Below, in pieces: positions 45,810 through 57,307 of a stretch of 64,000 nt of DNA. How positions within the stretch are numbered: position 1 is the first letter of the stretch; each line of letters begins with the position of its first letter. Source of the DNA: Watersipora subatra (taxonomy: Eukaryota > Bryozoa > Gymnolaemata > Cheilostomatida > Watersiporidae); assembly GCF_963576615.1 (NCBI RefSeq), contig NC_088711.1, positions 13,439,869-13,503,868 of the forward strand, given 5' to 3'. The translations under genes and the position numbers were made by a program. A model generated the notes under the pieces. The model ran no database searches, was not told the origin of the DNA, and saw nothing but the letters and a program-made list of their open reading frames with translations.

Positions 45810-47009
45810 TCGGGGTGAGCTTTCAGGACCTTATGCTCTCAACGCCTTGAGAGAAAATCGAAAGTGATTCTCATTGGTAACATTAGTCAACGAACAAGCA
45901 TGAGAATTTGTTTCCTGTTTGTTTGTTTGATGCCATTGACTGTAATCGACTGGAACCTAGATTTAATCAGCACAGTTTGAGGCCTTTGTAATATTGTAAT
46001 TTTGATGTGCATGCAATATTGTGCAACTTATTTTGATTGGTGTGCATTTCAGCATTGTTTTCTTAACACATCATTGTACAATCTGTGTTTTTCCAGCATC
46101 TGACCATCTATATCCTCAAACTGATGTAAAGTAAATTTTTCTACATCTTGCAAGCAGAGATACGTGCATTATTTTAAACTTTGGATTCTAAAAATATTTA
46201 CAATAATGTGCTGATAGGTCCATGTGCAATCACTAACTTCACATTCAATATCTTTTAGTGTCATGATAACAAACTTGAAGATCGACAAAATACTGAATAA
46301 TAATACTTCATCATCAAGCAGCACCACAGCTATTATGATGTTAATCTGCTATCACTTAGAGTAAAGCAAAGTGATGCCATTCAGCGACAATCAAATTGAT
46401 TAATAAGTAATGTATATTCATGGAAAGTGTCTGCTTTTTAGCAAACAAACAAAAATGCTGTGGTATTTTATCGTCATAATGCTATATAGCAAAATGCGTT
46501 AAGGTATACACTAAACATTTAAGTTGTCATCAATCCAACTTCATTTCTTTTAGTTTTTAAGCTATTATTTCAAACACAAATGTGAAAATACTTTCAATAA
46601 ACAAACAACCGCTAGTCACAACTCTAATTCTTTGCAAATGCTAAAAGATCACCATTCAGAGCGATCTCTTGCGTTGCTTGGCCTGCATAAATCATTAGCT
46701 TGTATTACAATTTTGCAAGATGGTTCATACATATAGTGGTATGTAACACTGCCCCAATAAAATAAATTTTGATTTTAATTTAATATAATTCTTAATAATA
46801 ACAGTGTTAATGAATTTGAACGTCGTGTTAAAAATTTCCAAATGGGAGCTCTAATAAAATATCTGCAAAAAAACTTTACATAAACTTGGCATAATATGTT
46901 TGTTTATAACTTGTTTAGTTCAATAACTTATGATGGCTTTAAACTGGATTGCAGTTCTCTCTGACAGAAATCTATCATTAATAGTTAATAGTAATAAAGA
47001 ACATAGAAA
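45810..47009. other. No gene seen
   Basis: AT-rich, no supported exon or TIR. Confidence 0.4.
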
Positions 47010-47011
47010 TA

Positions 47012-48352
47012 CCGTAAAACCTCTATTTGAAAGCCACCTTTATTTGAAATCTATTTTTATTTGACTACCACTATAGAAGAAGGATTGAAAAATAGAGCGA
47101 CATCATTTAATTTATCGCCACCTCCATTTTACCATCACTTTGACATTCTTTGATCTTCAAGAACCCATAATAGAAAGTGATCAGTAGAAAAGTGTCCACA
47201 AAATCGTACCAACAGTAACTTGGTTACATCAATAACAATTCTGTCGTTGTTTCTGCTCGTATGGAAGTCCGTTTTCCATTTCCCAAGATTTTTGGTTTTT
47301 GCGTTAAAACTTTGAAAGCAACACACTGAAAATGATTAATAGCCGTATCAGTCTAATAGTAGTTTTTTATTTAATGCGGTCTTGATACTTCCACATATCT
47401 GAAAAACTGTTAACATTTACGATGGTACATGACCGACTAGTTTTCGACTAAAAGTTTTGCTCTGCTAAAAATTGTTCCGTGCTAATGTTGACTAGTTCAG
47501 CAGTGCAAAAAAAGTTAACATCAAAAACATTGTGGAGGGTATTGGACAGCCAGGAGATGTTCGTTCCATCGAAAACAATCAAAGCGCAACTGGCTAAGCA
47601 AACAATGCAAATATTTTTGTTTCAATGTTCATTTTTGTTTCTGCATGTATTATAAGTATAGTTCGTTTATATCATTGGTTCATGAATATATACTTGTAGC
47701 ATTTGATAAATTATTATTATATAACTTATAAATTTTCAGATTTATAGCTGTCTATACCCCATTATCGTTTGATAGCTTCCTATCATTATCATAACTTGGC
47801 TTACAATGGATCGACGCTCATAACACTTTTTCTATTGCATTTAAAAGCCCAGTTTTTGATGCAAACTGTAGCAAACATATCAGTGAATGCAATAAGCTTT
47901 TATGCAGCGTTTTTAAATATAGTTATAAAATAAAAATACGCCTTCACAATTGGAATAAAATAAAAAATTGAGAGCTCCAACAAATTGCCCAGCAGGACAC
48001 AGGCTATACTCTCATTGCCGGTTACCTAATTGCAAGCAATAGATATCAAATGGTAGAGATATTGCTCGGCTTCTCAATGCATATTTATAACGAGATTGTG
48101 GACAAGTTAGACGTAAGAGATCAGATTTATTGCATCAAAAAAGGTCAATGTCACTCCACCAGAAGAAGACAAAATATAGGTGACATTCGCTTGCCCGTAA
48201 AAGGATTAAATTGATCTTCCCAAAAAATTTATGACGAGCCATTCAAAAAATACAATGCCAGCCTCCATTTAAACGCCACCTCCATTTGGCCGCCACTATA
48301 AGAGAAGGGTTGAAAAATAGAGCTCCATGGCGTTCAAATAGAGGTTTTACGG
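47012..48352. mobile_element. TA-flanked inverted-repeat element (CCGTAAAACCTC family)
   Basis: The ends CCGTAAAACCTCTATTTGAA at the left and its exact reverse complement at the right are bordered by TA. A GATTGAAAAATAGAGC-like word recurs in both subterminal regions. Length about 1.34 kb. Interior ORFs (such as 47135-47326 minus) carry no motif, so it is a non-autonomous Tc1/mariner/pogo-like element. Part of its right side resembles 6095-6180. Confidence 0.75.
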
Positions 48353-48354
48353 TA

Positions 48355-49402
48355 AATAGAGGCAGTTTAATAGTTAAACAGGCTATGTATAATACAACTA
48401 GTATGCACTGCAATGTATGAATAGCGTGATAATGCACCGATACATACCCAAGTTGATCTACTTGTACTTTGCTTCGGACTTGAATTTTGATTTACTAGAG
48501 TTCATTAATCTGTGTTTTGGTAAATTACTGATTCAACTTGATCCAAAGCCTAAGCTTTTTTTCAAGCGGAGGCAACTAATCTTGGTCCTTTTTTACCAAC
48601 TACATTGTGTAACGTTTTGTGATGAAGGTATTACATTGTCATAATTGATTCAGTAATCATGACTGTTGAATAACTTTAAATTATGGGGCAGTAAAGGCAG
48701 TTCTAACATGTTTAAATTTCACTGAGAGAAATGATAGAATGATACAACCTGATAGTTTCAGCGATTACATTTGTTTGCATGAAGTAAATTTCTACAAATT
48801 CTCAGCTATGAATGTAAAAAATAAAACCAGATAGCTTGTCTGCATTTTTGGCATGCGAGTTACACATATCATGAACTATATACTAATGACGACAAAATTT
48901 ACCAATCTGTCAAAAAGCTTATAGATATTTTTCAAACATCTAATACAGTAGGCCTACTTATGTAACTGTATATTTATTAAACAGGGACCATAATCTTCAT
49001 AGCAATCTGGTGAATCTGTAATGGTCAAACTAGCAGCAATGCGACTTGCTCTTCTCCCAAGCAAAACTTAACAATCCATCAGTAAATCTCGATTAAAAAT
49101 ACATTACTGATAGTTGATCTAACGCTTCAAGGATTATAAGCAACATTTGTATAATAGTAATAATATGAGATACACATTGACAAATATTAAAAACATGTTT
49201 ATCAGTTGGTTTAAACTGGAAATGCAAAAAGAGCCTACATAGTATATACCAATACCTTCGGTAAACCTTGACGAAAATTGACACAAATGTACAATAGCAT
49301 CAGTGTTCAGCATAACTATAGTAATAAAATATGATACAACTGGCATCAAAAATGTAGATTTATCAAAAATTCCCAAGGAGTAGAAAACTCCAGCACAGCT
49401 GG
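48355..49402. other. No gene seen; downstream of the membrane-protein gene
   Basis: This is the presumptive 3' flank of the minus-strand gene ending at 49403. No supported exon. The hydrophobic minus-strand ORF at 49134-49406 overlaps the end of that gene in another frame. Confidence 0.4.
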
Positions 49403-50724
49403 TCATACAATTGCACTCCCATCAGAACCGACATGTGCAAGTTCATCAAGTTGGCCAGGCTTACTAACCCCTTGGGACTCTTCTACTGGATAGACAAGAA
49501 TAGAGCAAGATTCCTGAGGAGTGTCGCCGTTTCCTGTTTGTGTCTCGCTATGTAGTGGAAACATGGCAATAGCAGCTACCGCAGATGTGCTAATGGAAAT
49601 TGACGAGCTGGTAGATTGAGTCCGCTTCCTGCGTTGAGAGGGTCCGTCAGTTTCCAGCTCGGAGTCTTCGGTTAAGCTACTAACGTAGTCCTCATCTACC
49701 GAAGGACTATGCCGCTGTATTACATCCGGAGGTTTCTCCGCTGACTCTGTGACCACATGGTTATTTAAAGTGACATTCTGTTGGCAGCACATATTTTTAC
49801 GCAAAAAAATGATGGCAGCTATGAAAGCAATCATAAGAATAACAATAATACATGCAGCTGCCACCGTGCTATCTCTCCAAGGTTTTACAAAATGACTTGT
49901 TGATTGTGTGCTGGAGGGGTAGAAGTATTGATTGGTGAAGTATGGCCTGCTGGGCACAGGAATTTCTTTCTTTAATGAGTTTACCTCGAAACGGCTGCTC
50001 ACTGTCACGGAACATTTTTTAATTCCAGTTACGTCAAGGTCATTCGTTAGGATTAGAACGGCACCTGCAATGGCAGCAAACTGTTTTTCTATAAAAAGAA
50101 GCATTCGATTGAAGGCATACGTTTTGCATTTTAGAAGAAAGAACAATATAATGATTTCCCTTAAACTATGGTACCCTTCATCGACTATGAGTTATATGCT
50201 TCACAAGAGGTTCGCAGTTAATTTAATAACGCAAACTATGTTTCATAACTATATTAAGCCTGGCTCTATGAAACTTAAAACCAGCCAATACCTTTCACTA
50301 AACTATTCAGATCTCGATAGTTATCGCCTCATTCCTAGCAATTTATCCTAGCTATCCAGTAGACAGTAACTTTTGCATCTCTCAACCACCAATAGCAAAA
50401 GCTCAACTGCATTCTGAGAGAGAATTGTTCAGGCTGACAGATGATTGAAACATATAGCATTTTCTCACACCGAAACATGGCTAAAGGTAATCCTGCTGCG
50501 TTTGAATAAGTTGTTATTTTTGCGGCAGTTATAAATGATCTCACGAGAAAGCAAGCAGCAGTTACACAATGAATACAAACCATTGGAGAGATTTGTGACG
50601 GGTGTGTTTTCGCAAGATGTGAAGTAGTTAAAAGGCCCAGGAAATCCTTTTTTCAAGGCTATATCCATTTCATATGCGGATGATCTATTTACCCAAGAAA
50701 GATCAAAGTCTATGTTTTCTTTTT
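49403..50724 (-). CDS. Single-pass membrane protein, last two exons
   Basis: Exons 50724-50581 (TTATAG acceptor, GTTTGT donor) and 50088-49403 (TTATAG acceptor, stop) join in phase 1. The first exon has IDFDLSWVNRSSAYEMDIAL and a Cys/Thr-rich end. The second has ~74 extracellular residues (AVLILTNDLDV, KKCSVTVSSRFEV), a transmembrane helix STVAAACIIVILMIAFIAAI followed by a basic-Cys stop-transfer (LRKNMCC), and a ~130-residue acidic, Ser-rich cytoplasmic tail (SVDEDYVSSLTEDSELETD). This is a type I receptor or adhesion-like layout. The ectodomain family is not recognised; a cadherin-like fold is possible. Upstream exons should lie at higher coordinates, perhaps including 58623-58807. Confidence 0.65.
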
Positions 50725-51235
50725 CTATAAAAGAATACATGAGAGAAATATAGAGCTATCACCATCCTGAGAGCCAAATCTTCACTAATAATGCTATCTA
50801 ACTGGCACTTGCAATCACTTTAGATCGCGATTAAATTTTTTTATAGTGATGACTACTAGAATATTTAGATTTGTCTGCCCTACATCATGTACAAATCAAC
50901 TGTAATTAAAAATAACATTATTCATATGTTAAAATTGCTAACATTCACAACATTACTAACATTGGTAACATTAAAAATAATCCTGTTCAGTTTATTTATA
51001 GGACATAAAAGGACAAAGTGAAATCTGACCATCTACCATGCACAAGACCCATTATTAACTCTTTCGATCCAAAGCCCGTAAAACAAACAATGACTCAGCA
51101 TACGGATCCCGAAATAATTCAGTCTCCGATAGACCTTTTTTTAAATATTTTATTTATTAATAAAAAAGTAATAAAATTAAAATTAGTTATTTCATCAATT
51201 TCGGTAGGTTTTATACTAATGTTTTGAGGCGATAA

Positions 51236-52970
51236 ATGATCCCTAATATGCATGTGCAAGAAGAACACATTGCAAATAATTGCGCATCCTTTTTGGATTT
51301 GCTATTCAACATGAACGAACGTGATTGTTCGAGCTCAGCCAAAAAAGTACGTTTAGATGAAGACATCGACTGGTTTGGAAGTGAAGAAGAGAATATCAGG
51401 CCAGAAGAATGTGAGGAAGACGATGAAAGTGAAATAGAAGATCAACAGGGTGAATCTGATAGCGAAAGTGAGAGTGAAACGGCCGGCGATGAAAGAGGGA
51501 GTATTTACGGATTTCAAAGAAGCGCCGACTTAGAACCCAAAGAATTGCATTTTGATGAGAGCTTGGCAGGTATAAAAAGACGAATTCCTGGACAGATAAG
51601 TATTTTTGGTTATTCAAGACTTCATTACATCAGCCATCATTTATGTAATAGTTAACAAAACAAATAGATATGGCCTTCAAAAACATTGCGATGCCTGGGA
51701 GCCTGTCTATGACAAAGATATTTGGCGAATTTTTGGTTTAGTCTTGCTCATGGGTATCGTCAAAAAGCCTACTCTAAACTCTTACTGGTCGATCAATCCC
51801 CGGTTATCTACGCCAACGTTTAGAAAAGGGATTTCAAGAGACATGTTTCTAATGATTTTAAACAGTTTACATTTCACTGACAATTCTGAAAACCCTGCTG
51901 GCAATAAATTGTTCAAGCTAGGCAATGTTTTACCCATGATATGTGAGCGGTTATCTTCTGTTTTACTGCCTGGTAAATTTATATCTATAGATGAAAGCTT
52001 GCTGGCTTGGAAAGGACAGCTCAGCTTCATTCAGTATATTCCATCTAAAAAGTCTAGATTTGGAATAAAATTATTTGCTGTCTCCGATGCAGTCTCTGGC
52101 TATGTGCACAAGTTGTCTGTGTACAACGGTGATGAGCGAGAGCAAGCTGAAGGGACTAGCAGAGGAGTCACCCACAATATAGTAATGAAATTAATGAATG
52201 GTTTGCTGAATACAGGTCGTTGTTTATATATGGATCATTATTATAATTCGCCAGAGTTAGCTGCTGAACTTATAAAAAACAACACTCATGTTTGCGGAAC
52301 TTTGCGTGCAAACAGAAAAGGTGTTCCTAAAGATTTAAAATTGTGTAATGGAAAAACTATTAAAAAGTGAGACAAGTTTTTCTAATGGTGAAAGTATGGT
52401 TGGCTGTTAGAGAGATAAAAAATTTATTTCCGTAATTTCAACTATGCATAAAAACTTGGAAGTCGTAGATACAGACAAAGTAAATTATAAAGGGGAAAAA
52501 GTTTGCAAACCAGCTGCTATTTTGGATTACAACAAATACATGGGGGGAGTTGACAAATCTGATCAAAACTTGCATTATTATAACGCTGCACGTAAAACCA
52601 TGAAATGGTACAAAAAACTATTCTTTCATTTATTAGATATTTGTGTGTACAATGCAGTCATAGTTTATAGAGTCCATAGCGGCTGTAAAATAACTGACCT
52701 AGAGTTTCGAAAAAAATTAATTGATCAGATATTTGAATACACTGGATCTTGCCGCAAAAACATTCCATGCGCTTCAACTTCTTCCCCTCTATGATTAGTG
52801 CTAAATAGTCAAGGAAAAAATAAACAAGCAAAATATAGAACTTGTAAGCGCTACCCAAGGCGAAATGATGACGGCACCCATAAGCGAAGCGAAACTAAAT
52901 TTGAATGCCTAGCATGTGGAGTATCTTTGTGCAGTCATGTTTTAATCCTTACCATGCTAAATAAATTCAT
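51236..52970 (+). pseudogene. piggyBac (PGBD4-like) transposase, frameshifted
   Basis: Segments in three frames add up to the usual domain order: acidic N-terminus (51236-51655), DDE core (51606-52370) and C-terminal part (52444-52970). Catalytic-type acidic motifs are visible: SIDESLLAWKG, LYMDHYYNSPEL and YMGGVDKSDQN. Relatives are the DDE_Tnp_1_7 family that cuts and pastes at TTAA. Lesions: a frame change near 51600, loss of frame between 52370 and 52440, an in-frame TGA at 52792-52794, and a shift near 52939 inside the C-terminal zinc ribbon, whose FECLACGVSLCSH half is in one frame and CFNPYHAK half in another. The protein cannot be made from this copy. Confidence 0.85.
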
Positions 52971-53394
52971 TTACAATTTATATTTTATTTAGTTTCTGCA
53001 AATGCTTCATTGCGTTGTATTTTTAGCTTTTGTACATACATTTGCTGAAATGTCATCTAGTCTATTGTATTTGTTCTGCATTACATTGATGTTGTATTTG
53101 TTGCCCACTGCCCTTTTCAGGGCAACCACCTAATCAAAGAGTTCAGTTCACATGTTCTGCAATCTAGCAGATTGATTTCTCCATGATTTGCTGTTTCTGC
53201 TCATAATAAATGTTGCTTCCTGCCTTATGCTGCTTCACCAAATGTGTGAATACAGGCTCACCACTCAATTCTTCTTGTACACAAACAGTTAATCTTTGCT
53301 GTAGCACATATGAGTCTGTGCGATGAGTTGGTATGCAAAATTGATACATAAATCTATAGTTTCAAGAAATACATAATAATCTGACAGCACAAAT

Positions 53395-54330
53395 TCATAA
53401 CAGCAAATATATAGATCTCAAATTGCAAAGTCTTCGCAAGCTGTCTGAAGGAAAAAATCTCAGCTTTCAGATGCATATTCAATTGCAGCTTTATGCCAAA
53501 TTGCACGAGAGTTATAGCAGAGTTTGAGCAGCCTTGTCGGGTAGCTGCTGCACTGTTTATCGACATGGCGTCATGAGCATTTCGAAAGTCTGCGCCCGTA
53601 GTACACCGAAGCTCCTAACTCTACTTATGATGCACTTAGACAACCAATTTTTTGCAAACTCTTGCAAACATATGACACTGTCCAGATGCTTATTATAAAC
53701 CATTTTCACAGAGTTATTGCTTCTAAAAATGTATTTTTCATCAATATTTCATGGTAAAAAGGTGAAAACTTCGACAAATCAGAAATTTGATTAAAATATT
53801 CACAGACTATTTGAAGGAAATCAATGGCTGCCTGTTGAGAAATTTCTAAGCTTTCCAATGCATATTCATCTATAGCTCCATGCCAATTTGCATGTAAGTT
53901 ATAGCGAAGTGTAGACGACCATGTCAGGCCTCCATTTTTCGCTGGTCTTTTGGTTAACGCACTGAAAATTTCGAGTGGCGCTCTTGTAATGTATCGGAGC
54001 TCATAACTCTACTTTCAATGCTCTTAGACGACCAATTTTTTGCAAACTGTTGTGAACCTATGAATCCTTGCAAGTACTATTAATACAACATTGTCAATTA
54101 CCCTTATCAATTAGAAATAAACAATGAAAAATGGCGCATGAAAATAAAATAAACCATTGCTTCAACAAATTGACACTTTTGCTGGAAAGCATTTGCAAGC
54201 TATTTGCATAAAAAAATATCAGCTTGTAGAGAAATTTCTTCGCTTTCTTATGCATGCCAATTTATGCAACTAACGCAATTGTGATGTAAGTTACTGTAGT
54301 TTTAATGCAGTCATGTCGAAGGGGCAAATC
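53395..54330. repeat. Three degenerate ~390-bp tandem units
   Basis: Anchor word ATGCAT(ATTC) recurs at 53471, 53858 and 54250. ACCAATTTTTTGCAAACT recurs at about 53643 and 54031. Each unit also carries an AAGTTATAG- or AAGTTACTG-like word and a GTC(AT)GTCG/AGG end. They lie inside the piggyBac element, 3' of the transposase. Confidence 0.65.
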
Positions 54331-54397
54331 TCCCTAGTAATTGCCTCCGTACGCTCGTACTTTCCCAGCCGTAAGCGCGCCGTAGCCAAAGGGTTAA

Positions 54398-54983
54398 AAC
54401 TAGCTTCTAAGGAAATTGTGAAATCAGTTTGTAAAAGAATAAATTCTGTGCTCCAGTAAAACTGTCAGGTTTCACAAATGAATCTCTTCAATCCCATGAA
54501 TAACTTGAATAAGGCAAATGCACTACTTCATAGGCTAGTTTACCGAGGTAGACGAACATCAAGGGTTATATTAGGTCTTTGAGATGAATATTTGAATATT
54601 TAAAAATATAGTATCTAGGCTAAAGTAGGATACTTTATATTGAAGACAAATCCAAGAACTGACTAATGCGATCATATGAGAAAACAACCCATGCTGAACA
54701 CTGGCTAAAATTAGCAGTCACGATTGAACAATATTTCCTGACCCATGAACCAGGTCATTTGAAAAACCATGTTTTATAGTACATTGTATATATCATTTAC
54801 ATGATATTATGGTTCATAAAGTAGTCAAAATGTTTTTGTTATTAATTTAAAATTAAATAAATATTTACTTCAAAAAAGCCACTAATACAGTTAATTTTAA
54901 TTTTTTTAATATATTTTTTCTCTCCAACAAACACCTTGGTTGCAAAAACCTCACATTTTATTGAATCACCAAAACAAATAAAA
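54398..54983. other. No gene seen
   Basis: AT-rich spacer between the piggyBac right end and the 48-bp array. The long minus-strand frame of the array extends into 54842-54983 and ends there. Confidence 0.4.
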
Positions 54984-57022
54984 CTTGATAAGCCACGGCT
55001 AAAACAGCTTTCTATCTTGCTCCATGTACTACTTGATGTGCCATTGCTAAAACTGCTTTCTATCTTGCTCCATGTACTACTTGATGTGCCATTGCTAAAA
55101 CAGCTTTCTATCTTGCTCCATGTACTACTTGATGTGCCATTGCTAAAACAGCTTTCTATCTTGCTCCATGTATTACTTGATATGCCATTGCTAAAACAGC
55201 TTTCTATCTTGCTCCATGTATTACTTGATATGCCATTGCTAAAACAGCTTTCTATCTTGCTCCATGTACTACTTGATATGCCATTGCTAAAACAGCTTTC
55301 TATCTTGCTCCATGTATTACTTGATATGCCATTGCTAAAACAGCTTTCTATCTTGCTCCATGTATTACTTGATGTGCCATTGCTAAAACAGCTTTCTATC
55401 TTGCTCCATGTATTACTTGATAAGCCATTGCTAAAACTGCTTTCTATCTTGCTCCATGTACTACTTGATATGCCATTGCTAAAACTGCTTTCTATCTTGC
55501 TCCATGTATTACTTGATAAGCCATTGCTAAAACTGCTTTCTATCTTGCTCCATGTACTACTTGATATGCCATTGCTAAAACAGCTTTTTATCTTGCTCCA
55601 TGTATTACTTGATATGCCATTGCTAAAACAGCTTTCTATCTTGCTCCATGTATTACTTGATATGCCATTGCTAAAACAGCTTTCTATCTTGCTCCATGTA
55701 TTACTTGATATGCCATTGCTAAAACAGCTTTCTATCTTGCTCCATGTACTACTTGATATGCCATTGCTAAAACAGCTTTCTATCTTGCTCCATGTATTAC
55801 TTGATAAGCCATTGCTAAAACTGCTTTCTATCTTGCTCCATGTACTACTTGATATGCCATTGCTAAAACAGCTTTCTATCTTGCTCCATGTACTACTTGA
55901 TAAGCCATTGCTAAAACTGCTTTCTATCTTGCTCCATGTATTACTTGATATGCCATTGCTAAAACAGCTTTCTATCTTGCTCCATGTACTACTTGATAAG
56001 CCATTGCTAAAACAGCTTTCTATCTTGCTCCATGTATTACTTGATATGCCATTGCTAAAACAGCTTTCTATCTTGCTCCATGTATTACTTGATATGCCAT
56101 TGCTAAAACAGCTTTCTATCTTGCTCCATGTACTACTTGATAAGCCATTGCTAAAACTCCTTTCTATCTTGCTCCATGTACTACTTGATATGCCATTGCT
56201 AAAACAGCTTTCTATCTTGCTCCATGTATTACTTGATATGCCATTGCTAAAACAGCTTTCTATCTTGCTCCATGTACTACTTGATAAGCCATTGCTAAAA
56301 CTCCTTTCTATCTTGCTCCATGTATTACTTGATATGCCATTGCTAAAACAGCTTTCTATCTTGCTCCATGTACTACTTGATAAGCCATTGCTAAAACAGC
56401 TTTCTCTCTTGCTCCATGTATTACTTGATAAGCCATTGCTAAAACTGCTTTCTATCTTGCTCCATGTACTACTTGATATGCCATTGCTAAAACAGCTTTC
56501 TATCTTGCTCCATGTATTACTTGATATGCCATTGCTAAAACAGCTTTCTATCTTGCTCCATGTATTACTTGATATGCCATTGCTAAAACAGCTTTCTATC
56601 TTGCTCCATGTACTACTTGATAAGCCATTGCTAAAACTGCTTTCTATCTTGCTCCATGTATTACTTGATGTGCCATTGCTAAAACAGCTTTCTATCTTGC
56701 TCCATGTATTACTTGATAAGCCATTGCTAAAGCAGCTTTCTATCTTGCTCCATGTACTACTTGATAAGCCATTGCTAAAACTGCTTTCTATCTTGCTCCA
56801 TGTATTACTTGATGTGCCATTGCTAAAACAGCTTTCTATCTTGCTCCATGTATTACTTGATAAGCCATTGCTAAAGCAGCTTTCTATCTTGCTCCATGTA
56901 CTACTTGATATGCCATTGCTAAAACAGCTTTCTATCTTGCTCCATGTATTACTTAATATGCCATTGCTAAAACAGCTTTCTATCTTGCTCCATGTATTTG
57001 GATAAACAGTTGTGCTTAACAT
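54842..57022 (-). CDS. Open frame across the 48-bp array; coding status doubtful
   Basis: The minus-strand frame has a true ATG at 57022, a short unique start (MLSTTVYP), 42 repeats of 16 residues (consensus [NS]TWSKIES[CS]FSNG[ILT]SS) and a unique Lys/Ile-rich end (FVGEKKYIKKIKIN and following). No signal peptide, donor or acceptor is evident. All common unit variants change an amino acid in this frame, so there is no sign of purifying selection on it. The plus-strand frame lacks an ATG before the array. The array may be noncoding and open merely because of its period. Confidence 0.25.
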   Translation of the reverse strand: MLSTTVYPNTWSKIESCFSNGILSNTWSKIESCFSNGISSSTWSKIESCFSNGLSSNTWSKIESCFSNGTSSNTWSKIESSFSNGLSSSTWSKIESCFSNGLSSNTWSKIESCFSNGTSSNTWSKIESSFSNGLSSSTWSKIESCFSNGISSNTWSKIESCFSNGISSNTWSKIESCFSNGISSSTWSKIESSFSNGLSSNTWSKRESCFSNGLSSSTWSKIESCFSNGISSNTWSKIERSFSNGLSSSTWSKIESCFSNGISSNTWSKIESCFSNGISSSTWSKIERSFSNGLSSSTWSKIESCFSNGISSNTWSKIESCFSNGISSNTWSKIESCFSNGLSSSTWSKIESCFSNGISSNTWSKIESSFSNGLSSSTWSKIESCFSNGISSSTWSKIESSFSNGLSSNTWSKIESCFSNGISSSTWSKIESCFSNGISSNTWSKIESCFSNGISSNTWSKIESCFSNGISSNTWSKIKSCFSNGISSSTWSKIESSFSNGLSSNTWSKIESSFSNGISSSTWSKIESSFSNGLSSNTWSKIESCFSNGTSSNTWSKIESCFSNGISSNTWSKIESCFSNGISSSTWSKIESCFSNGISSNTWSKIESCFSNGISSNTWSKIESCFSNGTSSSTWSKIESCFSNGTSSSTWSKIESSFSNGTSSSTWSKIESCFSRGLSSFICFGDSIKCEVFATKVFVGEKKYIKKIKINCISGFFEVNIYLILN
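54984..57000. repeat. 48-bp minisatellite, 42 units, one open frame per strand
   Basis: Unit ACTTGATATGCCATTGCTAA plus AACAGCTTTCTATCTTGCTC plus CATGTATT. Forty-two units can be counted. Variation is concentrated at three sites (TATT/TACT, GATATG/GATAAG/GATGTG, ACAG/ACTG) plus rare changes. Since 48 is a multiple of three, frames without a stop in the unit stay open: a 689-codon plus-strand frame with repeat LLKQLSILLHVLLDMP and a 726-codon minus-strand frame with repeat NTWSKIESCFSNGISS. The other four frames hit a stop in every unit. A 3-unit (144-bp) block is duplicated near 56640-56930. Confidence 0.95.
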
Positions 57023-57307
57023 TTGTCAAAATTTAATTGTCATCATATTAACTGATATATAGAACTGCACAAGCATAAATAAAAAAAATGAAGACACGCA
57101 GTAAATAATTCTCGTTCCGCCAACTTTTGCTCCGATAATAATTATTACACTCGGGGCAAGCAGTTTAATTTTGAAGTTAAACTTATCATTATTCTTAATC
57201 TTTATTGTAGGGCATCGTGAAAACTGCTAAATCTTTAGACCGTAATAACTCGTACCTAATTAATATATAATTAAACATCATAAAAAATTTTTGAAATCTA
57301 ATGACTA
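57001..57307. other. No gene seen
   Basis: AT-rich spacer between the 48-bp array and the Tigger-like element. Confidence 0.4.

Larger units (their letters stand above)
51055..54397 (+). mobile_element. piggyBac-type transposon, decayed
   Basis: A piggyBac transposase relic lies between two TTAA sites. The right end reads GCCAAAGGG-TTAA, that is TTAA-CCCTTTGGC on the other strand, a typical piggyBac terminus. The left end TTAA-CTCTTTCGATCC matches only its first bases, so the left boundary is tentative. The 1.4 kb between transposase and right end contains three degenerate ~390-bp tandem units. Confidence 0.6.

Noticed and set aside
54984-57000. CRISPR-like array
   Set aside because: The 48-bp units are contiguous with no unique spacers, and the genome is eukaryotic. 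It is a minisatellite.
54936-57005. 689-codon plus-strand ORF over the 48-bp array
   Set aside because: It has no ATG before the array and is explained by a repeat period divisible by three. Kept only as part of the repeat entry.
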